The translations under genes were made by a program, and so were the position numbers. DNA of 20,913 nt. Origin: Peptococcaceae bacterium. GTDB taxonomy: Bacteria > Bacillota > Peptococcia > DRI-13 > UBA5745. Within the stretch, counting starts at the first letter, position 1; each line of letters opens with the position of its first letter. Below are positions 15,702 through 20,913 of the stretch, piece after piece. The stretch is from contig JAISDM010000227.1 of the NCBI GenBank assembly GCA_031264885.1, positions 1-20,913 of the forward strand, given 5' to 3'. The notes beneath the pieces are model-generated. The model ran no database searches. It saw only the letters and a program-made list of their open reading frames with translations, and was not told the DNA's origin.

Positions 15702-15702
15702 C
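15680..15702. repeat. GC-hairpin repeat, copy E, touching a stop codon
   Basis: Identical in stem and loop to the copy at 11433-11455 (GGGCGGCA-GAA-TGCCGCCC, then CTAC). Its last base is the first base of the complementary TAG stop (15702-15704) of the binding protein gene. Confidence 0.7.
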
Positions 15703-17357
15703 TAGGCGTCCTTCCAGGCGTCGCCCGGCACCCAGACGGTGCCGGAACCCCAGTCCGCCCATCCGCCGCCTTGCACGCCGTTCCTGATCACATAGCAGTC
15801 GTACATGTCATAGAGCGGAATCATGATGTAATGATCCACCATCAGAAGCTTGACCAGCGCCTGTATATTGTCCTTCTCCACCGCCATGGGGCGTTCCGGA
15901 TTATACGTCCGGCCAATGACCTCCTGAATGGGCTCCATCTCGTCGGCAGGGCGCCAGGTACTGTTCTGATACAGATGCTCATAGTCGAAGTTCAGACCTA
16001 TGGTGGAGGCTTCGGTTTCCAGAGCGCGGACGTTCATGGTAAAAATGTTGCCGTTGCCCCAGTCGTTGCGCAGTTCGAAGAACAATCCGCCTTCGGGGGA
16101 CTCAAGATTGACCGTAATGCCCACCGCTTTGAGCTGCTCCTGTACGGCGGTCATCGCGTCCGGATCGGCCAGACCCCAGGCGATGTACAGGGTCGTGGTG
16201 AATCCGTTGGGATAGCCCGCGTCGGCCAGCATCTGCTTCGCCTTCTCCACATCGTAACCCGCCGCGGGATCCATCGGCGTTCCTTTCACCGCCGCCTCGT
16301 CCAGATGTCCCTGATAGCCCTCGGGGAACATCTGATACGCCGGTGTGTTGACGCCGAATCCCCGGGCGGCGATGATGGCGTCGCGGTTGAGCGCGTAGGA
16401 AATGGCCTCGCGCACCTCTTTCTTCGCCAGAGGGGAATCATTCAACTCAAATGTTTTCGCGTCCGCGCTGCCCGGCAGCAAGCAGAGGGGTCCCATGGGC
16501 ATCTGCTGAACATAGACCGGCGCGCCGGAATTGAGCAGCATAAATACCGACTCCGCGTTGAAGGTGTTCGCCACATCCACCGCGGTGGGGCCGGTATCCT
16601 TCATGGACTCCTGCAGGGTCGTCTGATCCTGAATGCCTACAAAACGCAGTGCGTCCAGATAGGGCTTACCCTCCTGCCAATAGTTCTCGTTCTTTTTGAA
16701 TGTGACATGTGATCCGGCGACCCTGTCATCCAGAATAAAGGGGCCGGTACCCACGGGATGCTCCAGGGCGTATTCCAGTCCGTTTTCCTCGTAGTTTTTC
16801 TGCGAGATAAAGCCGTACCCGCGTGAGACAAATCCGCCCCACATGCCGCTTGAATAGTATCTAAGCTGAACCCGTATCTCATAATCGCTGACTTTCTCCA
16901 CACCTGTCATCAGGCTGTTCATGGCGCCTGTCTCCATGATGCGTCTATAGTTCCAGACGGCCACATCCGCGTTGAAATCCGAGCCGTCCGTGAATTTGAC
17001 GCCCTCCCGCAGCTTGAAGTTGATGGCGCCGGCGTCCTCGTCGACCACCCAGGATTCCGCCAGCCAGGGCTCCACCGAGCCGTCCTTATGGGCGATGGCC
17101 AGCGTCTCTACCCAGGGGCAAAGCAGCCCTAAGCCCTGGAGCATCAGCCGTTCGGGCAAGCCGATGGCGGCGTCGATGTCGCTGCCTCCGTTGATGACCA
17201 ATGTGCCTCCGTACACCGGGTCGCCGCCGGCGGGCGGCGCGGTGTTTCCGCCGGCCGTTCCGGTTGGGTTCCCTCCGCCTCCGCCGCCTCCGCAGGCGGT
17301 CACGAACGCCAGTACCAAAATCATCAAGATGGCCAGTAGTCTCCTTTGCATTTTCAT
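15702..17357 (-). CDS. Extracellular solute-binding lipoprotein, family 5 (Opp/Dpp-type)
   Basis: I start at ATG 17355-17357 (551 residues), eight bases after GGAG; the frame stays open to 17411, but that part overlaps tandem repeats. Residues 1-22 are a lipoprotein signal: KMQRR, hydrophobic core LLAILMILVLAFV, lipobox VTAC with Cys22 the lipidation site, followed by a Gly-rich tether. The mature part is a full family-5 protein (VYGGTLVINGG at its start; YRIMETGAMNSLMTG, HPVGTGPFILDD and KEVREAISYALNRDAII regions). It captures the substrate outside the membrane and delivers it to the downstream permeases. Family 5 binds peptides, nickel, sugars and others; the ligand cannot be read from sequence. 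Located between the SDR and the permease genes. Confidence 0.92.
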   Translation of the reverse strand: MKMQRRLLAILMILVLAFVTACGGGGGGGNPTGTAGGNTAPPAGGDPVYGGTLVINGGSDIDAAIGLPERLMLQGLGLLCPWVETLAIAHKDGSVEPWLAESWVVDEDAGAINFKLREGVKFTDGSDFNADVAVWNYRRIMETGAMNSLMTGVEKVSDYEIRVQLRYYSSGMWGGFVSRGYGFISQKNYEENGLEYALEHPVGTGPFILDDRVAGSHVTFKKNENYWQEGKPYLDALRFVGIQDQTTLQESMKDTGPTAVDVANTFNAESVFMLLNSGAPVYVQQMPMGPLCLLPGSADAKTFELNDSPLAKKEVREAISYALNRDAIIAARGFGVNTPAYQMFPEGYQGHLDEAAVKGTPMDPAAGYDVEKAKQMLADAGYPNGFTTTLYIAWGLADPDAMTAVQEQLKAVGITVNLESPEGGLFFELRNDWGNGNIFTMNVRALETEASTIGLNFDYEHLYQNSTWRPADEMEPIQEVIGRTYNPERPMAVEKDNIQALVKLLMVDHYIMIPLYDMYDCYVIRNGVQGGGWADWGSGTVWVPGDAWKDA

Positions 17358-17386
17358 TCCTTTCTCTCCTTCCTCAATACAAGTGA

Positions 17387-17448
17387 TCACTTCGGCGTTG
17401 CATCCTGTCACTTCGGTTTTGCCATTGTCACCTCGGCGTCATATCCTG
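17387..17448. repeat. Three tandem ~21-bp repeats upstream of the binding-protein gene
   Basis: Units 17387-17407, 17408-17427 and 17428-17448 each begin TCAC(T/C)TCGG and end near CAT(C)CTG or CATTG; a 12-bp palindrome AAGTGATCACTT (17381-17392) overlaps the first. They fill most of the 128-bp gap 17358-17485 between the SDR and the binding-protein start. The spacing is two helical turns, which would suit an operator array, but a simple tandem duplication is equally possible. Confidence 0.5.
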
Positions 17449-17485
17449 AATTCCGGGATACACCTGGAGAATAACAGAACAATCT

Positions 17486-18496
17486 TTATTTTCCGATAAA
17501 TTTACGGCTGGCATCCACCCAGTCAATGTCCGTCCGCGCTTTCCCGAAACCCACTTTCGGGCCTTTTTTCTCCAGCACGGCGATGCCTTCCGGCACAGGC
17601 GCGCCGGCTTCCCTCATCTTGATCATGAACTGTTCCGCCGCTTCTTCCTTGGCCATGCCGTCGGGAGATGTATAATTGCGGACGCGTTCCTGCTCCCGGG
17701 AGACGATTTCATAGGCGTTGGGATAAGGGACGATAAAAACCTGCCCCGCCTCAATCCCTCTCTTAAAGCGTTCCGCCAGTTCCAGCGGATCGATGCCGCC
17801 GGATACGTGTTCTTTGAGCAAGTCAATGACATCTTCCGTCGTATTGTAGCCGCTGTTTTTAAACCTCTCCGGACGGTGCCGCTCGGTTTCCCATATGTTC
17901 GTGTTGATATTCATGGGGCACAGCGCGCTGGCGCCGATGCCGTAAGGTTTAAGCGCCACATAATAGGATTCCATGAGGTTATTGACGGCCGCCTTGGCTG
18001 CGGAATAGGGCGCCGTCGTCGGGCCGGCGATCCAGCCGCCCCACGAGGAAGTAGCGGCGATGTGGCATTCGGTTTTGCCGGCGTATGCCTTAATGATGCG
18101 CGGAACGAAGATCACGAGCCCGTTGACCACCGCGCTCAGGCATACGCCCATGACCCAGTCGTAATCGTCGAAGGTAGACGCCTCCGCCGGACCGAAGGAG
18201 TTCACGCCGGCCGTTTGAATGAACAGATGCGGCGGCCCGCCGAACACCTCTTCAATCTTGTCGGCGGCGGCGGCGTATTCCTCCCGGTTGGTCAGATCCA
18301 CCTTTATCGCGAGGATATCGCTGCCTTTCGCTCCGCTGTAAGCGGCGATCTCACCCACGGCGCCGTCCAGCGCGTCCTGGCGTATATCCGCGATCGCGAC
18401 TTTCATCCCCGCCTTTGAGAATACCTTTGCCTGGCCGAGTCCCGCGCCTGAGGCGCCTCCCGTGATAAAAGCGATTTTCCCGGCAAAATCTTTCAT
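17486..18496 (-). CDS. Short-chain dehydrogenase/reductase (SDR)
   Basis: 336 residues from ATG 18494-18496, with AAGGAAAGGA upstream. Rossmann NAD(P) motif TGGASGAG (12-19); Asp37 after the second strand (VAIADIRQ) favours NAD(H), by family rule; catalytic Ser150/151 (ATSSWGG), Tyr164 and Lys168 (YSAAK). It is longer than a minimal SDR (~250) by a C-terminal tail of ~80 residues. SDRs interconvert alcohols and ketones on many small molecules. As the first gene of the operon with the ABC importer, it may oxidise or reduce the imported substrate; that is inferred from order only. Confidence 0.9.
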   Translation of the reverse strand: MKDFAGKIAFITGGASGAGLGQAKVFSKAGMKVAIADIRQDALDGAVGEIAAYSGAKGSDILAIKVDLTNREEYAAAADKIEEVFGGPPHLFIQTAGVNSFGPAEASTFDDYDWVMGVCLSAVVNGLVIFVPRIIKAYAGKTECHIAATSSWGGWIAGPTTAPYSAAKAAVNNLMESYYVALKPYGIGASALCPMNINTNIWETERHRPERFKNSGYNTTEDVIDLLKEHVSGGIDPLELAERFKRGIEAGQVFIVPYPNAYEIVSREQERVRNYTSPDGMAKEEAAEQFMIKMREAGAPVPEGIAVLEKKGPKVGFGKARTDIDWVDASRKFIGK

Positions 18497-18521
18497 TGCG
18501 CATCATCCTTTCCTTATGTAG

Positions 18522-18540
18522 AAGTTTATGCAGTAAACTT
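18522..18540. promoter_or_regulatory. Palindromic candidate operator just upstream of the SDR gene
   Basis: AAGTTTA and TAAACTT flank TGCAG, a perfect 7-bp inverted repeat 26-44 bases before the SDR start codon and next to its ribosome site, suited to a repressor controlling the operon. Confidence 0.45.
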
Positions 18541-18679
18541 ATGAACAAGTAACCCCAATTTCACACCAATCGAAAGCCGATGCTATTTTTTTGTCCGAAA
18601 ATAAATAGAAAAATTTAGACTTTTTCCAGAAACCTATACTTTTTTGGAAAATCCAGTATTTCTAATTCCTGGATATCCC

Positions 18680-18702
18680 GGGCTGAAAAAGCCCATTTTT
18701 TC
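18680..18702 (+). terminator. Weak terminator-like hairpin with T-run
   Basis: GGGCT (18680-18684), loop GAAAA, AGCCC (18690-18694), then ATTTTTT. The stem is only 5 bp and no + strand gene precedes it, so chance or a small RNA end are both open. Confidence 0.25.
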
Positions 18703-18848
18703 GTGTCCGTTCAGACCATTTATTGAATAAAATAGGTATATTTGGTTTTCCGGAATAGTATACCTTTTCGGAAAAATCAGTCTAATCGACCGGCAAGCGC
18801 ACCGATCCTCTTTTATTATACCGGTTACAGCCTTGTCCTTTTTATATA

Positions 18849-18877
18849 CAGATCACAAATATTCGTTGTGTGATCTG
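18849..18877. promoter_or_regulatory. Inverted repeat CAGATCACA / TGTGATCTG
   Basis: 9-bp perfect arms (18849-18857, 18869-18877) with an 11-bp centre, 112 bases beyond the cobQ stop. No T-run, so more like an operator than a terminator. TCACAAATATT (18853-18863) is shared exactly with the antitoxin-gene operator at 633-643. Confidence 0.4.
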
Positions 18878-18988
18878 TTATTCAAGAGAATCGCCGATAA
18901 TGCTTAAACTCAAAACTCGCTCCAGACCTTTGTATTTCTTTGCTCCAAATGGCATAAACCGTCTCTCATCGAACGAACCGCGCCGCCG

Positions 18989-20503
18989 TTATGATCCGAA
19001 TGGCCGCGATCCGATTTTATCCAAAATTTGATATATAAGCGGCATATTCAGAGCGTTTCGCACGCCTGCCGCCAGCAGGTCATACTGGCGGTTTTTATAT
19101 TCGGCGAAATCAAACGCAGGAGCAGGCAGTTTGACGCCCTTTGCCTCCGCAAGCGCGGAGCATATCGCCCCGCGGCATTCTGCGCCGTCAAAGAAACCGT
19201 GCAAATACGTACCGTAGACGTTTCCCTTCTGACATCCGTCAAGGGCGCCGCTGCTCAGCCGCAGAAGCGGCGCCGCGCCCGGAGCGCGTTCCGATACACC
19301 CATATGAATTTCGTAGCCTTCGACAGACTTGCCGGAAAGCGGAGCAAACACGCCGTCCACCTTGAGTACGGCGGCGGAAACCTGGGCGCGGTGTTTGTCG
19401 GCGGAAAATTCGGTGGTTACAGGCAGGAGCGTCATTCCCGCGATCGAACGCCCTGTGGCGCCTTCGACGCCGTCTCTGTCTGTGACGCGTTCGCCGAGCA
19501 TCTGGAAGCCTCCGCAGATACCGACGACGGCGGCGCCCTGAGCGGCCAGACGCTTGATCTCCGCTTCAAGCCCACATTCACGCAAACGGATCAAGTCGCC
19601 GATCGTGTTCTTAGTTCCGGGCAGTATGATAAAATCAGGTGTTCCCAAATCGGAAGCGTCGCCCACATAGCGCAAACCCACGCCCGGCGTGGCTTGCAGA
19701 GCGGTAAAATCCGTAAAGTTGCTGATATGCGGCATGCCGATGACGGCAATATCAATAACTGGATCCATTCTGCGGCGCGTCAGGCGTTCGGAAAGACTGT
19801 CCTCGTCCTCAATGTCCACATCCAGCATGGGCACAACGCCCGCGCAGGGTATGCCGCACAGTTTCTCCAATATCTTGACGCCTTCGTCAAACAGCGACAT
19901 ATCGCCGCGAAACTTATTGACGATTGTCGCCTTGATTAACGCGCGCTCATCGGCCGGCAGGAGCTTGACTGTACCGTATATCTGTGGAAATATGCCGCCC
20001 CTGTCAATATCGCCGACCAGCAGAACTGGCGCGTTCGCTATTTTTGCCATGCCCATATTCACGAAATCGTCCCTGGCGAGGTTGAGTTCCGCCGGACTGC
20101 CCGCGCCCTCAAGCACAATGACGTCGAAATCCGCGGCAAGGGAATGATACGCTTCCATAATTTTCGGTTTCAGCATCTGCTTCATGGCGTAATAGTCACG
20201 CGCCGCAACCGTGCCGAACACTTCGCCGTTGACAATGACCTGGGAACCGCTGTCGTGTACAGGCTTCAGGAGGATGGGATTCATCCGCACATCCGGATCG
20301 ACGCCCGCGGCTTCGGCCTGGGTCGCCTGAGCGCGTCCCATTTCCAGCCGGTCGCGGGTAACAAAGGAATTCAACGCCATATTCTGACTCTTGAACGGCG
20401 CGGTTTTATATCCGTCCTGTTTGAAAATCCGACACAGCGCGGCGGTCAGTATGCTCTTGCCGGCGTTCGACATGGTTCCTTGCACCATGATTGCTTTAGT
20501 CAC
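18989..20503 (-). CDS. cobQ: Cobyric acid synthase (glutamine-hydrolysing)
   Basis: 504 residues from GTG 20501-20503 with AGAGG seven bases upstream. It amidates cobyrinic a,c-diamide at positions b, d, e and g, using ATP and glutamine, in the cytoplasmic cobalamin pathway. Motifs: P-loop-like GTMSNAGKS (9-17); KSQNMALNSFVT (38-49), VLEGAGSPAELNL (130-142) and DIDRGGIFPQIYGT (165-178), all CobQ hallmarks; glutamine amidotransferase domain with Cys330 (VVGICGGFQMLG), YEIHMG (397-402) and His435 (YGTYLHGFF). Length is normal for the family. Downstream is the AT-rich region, so no other cobalamin gene follows. It could equally be called cbiP. Confidence 0.95.
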   Translation of the reverse strand: MTKAIMVQGTMSNAGKSILTAALCRIFKQDGYKTAPFKSQNMALNSFVTRDRLEMGRAQATQAEAAGVDPDVRMNPILLKPVHDSGSQVIVNGEVFGTVAARDYYAMKQMLKPKIMEAYHSLAADFDVIVLEGAGSPAELNLARDDFVNMGMAKIANAPVLLVGDIDRGGIFPQIYGTVKLLPADERALIKATIVNKFRGDMSLFDEGVKILEKLCGIPCAGVVPMLDVDIEDEDSLSERLTRRRMDPVIDIAVIGMPHISNFTDFTALQATPGVGLRYVGDASDLGTPDFIILPGTKNTIGDLIRLRECGLEAEIKRLAAQGAAVVGICGGFQMLGERVTDRDGVEGATGRSIAGMTLLPVTTEFSADKHRAQVSAAVLKVDGVFAPLSGKSVEGYEIHMGVSERAPGAAPLLRLSSGALDGCQKGNVYGTYLHGFFDGAECRGAICSALAEAKGVKLPAPAFDFAEYKNRQYDLLAAGVRNALNMPLIYQILDKIGSRPFGS

Positions 20504-20526
20504 TTTGCATCCTCTCCGAGATAGAA

Positions 20527-20913
20527 TCAGCGGGCTTCTTTCATCAATTCCTTAATCTGTTCTTCCAATCGAAGTCTTTCTTCTCTTTCCTTTGCCAATT
20601 GCCTTTCTGTCTCCAACGCTTTTTCTTCTGCCTCCAGCGCCTTCTTTTCCGCCGCCGACGCTCTTTGTTTTTCTTCTAACGCTCTTTGTTTTTCTTCTAA
20701 CGCTCTTTGTCTTTCTTCTGATGCTTTTTGTTTTTCTTCTAATGTTTTTTGTTTTTCTTCTTCTATAAGCTCTTCCCAGATATCATTCAAATAACGCGTT
20801 TCTCCAATCATTTCCAACTCCTCCTTCGTATAATTCACTTCGCTTAACATGCCGTAAATCTTTTTTATCCAGGAAGGATCGCTATCCTTCATTTCGCCGC
20901 CCAGAAACAGTCG
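20527..20913 (-). CDS. C-terminal part of a coiled-coil protein, possibly Rpn/PD-(D/E)XK nuclease family (start outside window)
   Basis: The frame is open through the right edge (RLFLGGEMKDSDPSW precedes any obvious stop), so only the last ~128 residues are seen and an ATG at 20890-20892 need not be the start. The region WIKKIYGMLSEVNYTKEELE resembles the segment after the nuclease domain in Rpn-type putative transposases. Then ~70 residues of heptad-repeat coiled coil follow, rich in Glu, Lys, Gln and Ala (LEEKQRA units). It ends 23 bp before the cobQ start on the same strand, so co-transcription is possible. Without the catalytic domain the family call is tentative. Confidence 0.5.
   Translation of the reverse strand, partial: RLFLGGEMKDSDPSWIKKIYGMLSEVNYTKEELEMIGETRYLNDIWEELIEEEKQKTLEEKQKASEERQRALEEKQRALEEKQRASAAEKKALEAEEKALETERQLAKEREERLRLEEQIKELMKEAR
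20659..20763. repeat. Five tandem 21-bp repeats encoding coiled-coil heptads
   Basis: Units at 20659, 20680, 20701, 20722 and 20743; the first two (CGCTCTTTGTTTTTCTTCTA plus A) are identical, the others diverge stepwise. One unit equals one heptad (LEEKQRA), so copy-number change keeps the frame and lengthens the coil. Confidence 0.8.

Larger units (their letters stand above)
18497..18988. promoter_or_regulatory. AT-rich 492-bp intergenic region with several repeats, upstream of the SDR-transporter operon
   Basis: No gene is seen. Contents, from the SDR outward: palindrome AAGTTTA-N5-TAAACTT (18522-18540); two 23-bp direct repeats TATAC(T/C)TTTT(T/C)GGAAAA... at 18635-18657 and 18759-18781 (19 of 23 identical); related TTTTCC(G/A)GAA cores at about 18620-18630 and 18745-18755; a weak hairpin with T-run at 18680-18702; and an inverted repeat at 18849-18877. 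Its low GC contrasts sharply with its neighbours. It must contain the minus-strand promoter for the SDR operon, but I could not fix clear -35/-10 boxes. Confidence 0.5.

Noticed and set aside
17387..17448. CRISPR-like array
   Set aside because: Repeats are contiguous with no spacers, only three units and imperfect.

Overview
The window looks like a chromosomal piece of an obligate anaerobe, most likely a GC-rich member of the Bacillota (Clostridia-like). This is an inference from strong AGGAGG-type ribosome binding sites, a glycyl radical enzyme, a multi-cofactor molybdenum hydroxylase, a peptide-type ABC transporter and cobyric acid synthase. No rRNA, tRNA or CRISPR array was seen.

Layout. 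Positions 1-1283 (+ strand) hold the 3' end of a probable extracytoplasmic protein, then an AbiEi-type antitoxin-like regulator. The regulator sits behind a near-perfect operator palindrome and has no toxin partner. Positions 1284-2187 carry no convincing gene and are packed with palindromes and inverted repeats, including a 239-bp MITE-like element. From 2188 to the right edge every gene is on the minus strand.

The core is a minus-strand operon starting at a near-consensus promoter (10651-10680). Its order is glycyl radical enzyme (GRE), [2Fe-2S] subunit, molybdopterin subunit, FAD subunit. The molybdenum-hydroxylase part is unusual in three ways. The [2Fe-2S] subunit carries an N-terminal C2H2 zinc finger. 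The Mo subunit has His where the family's catalytic Glu is expected. The FAD subunit is interrupted by a complete GltD/NfnB-like NAD(P)H:FAD oxidoreductase with its own Fe-S region and a roughly 120-residue Gly/Ala-rich linker. The insertion lies just before the fourth cysteine of an HcrB-like [4Fe-4S] site. I read this as an uncharacterised pathway pairing radical chemistry with a flavin/Fe-S/Mo redox step.

Upstream (10681-18496) is a probable transport operon in the order SDR dehydrogenase, substrate-binding lipoprotein, two permeases, two ATPases and a small SHOCT-like membrane protein. It probably imports or pre-oxidises the substrate of the GRE/Mo system (inference from position). A 492-bp AT-rich region (18497-18988) with several repeats and palindromes lies in front of it. 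Rightmost are cobQ and the C-terminal part of a coiled-coil protein that may belong to the Rpn/PD-(D/E)XK family.

A short hairpin family (GGGCGGCA-GAA-TGCCGCCC followed by CTAC) recurs between genes: after the GRE, after the ATPases, exactly at the stop codon of the binding protein, and in the 1.9-kb repeat region. Its placement suggests a mobile REP-like element reused as an mRNA 3'-end or processing signal.
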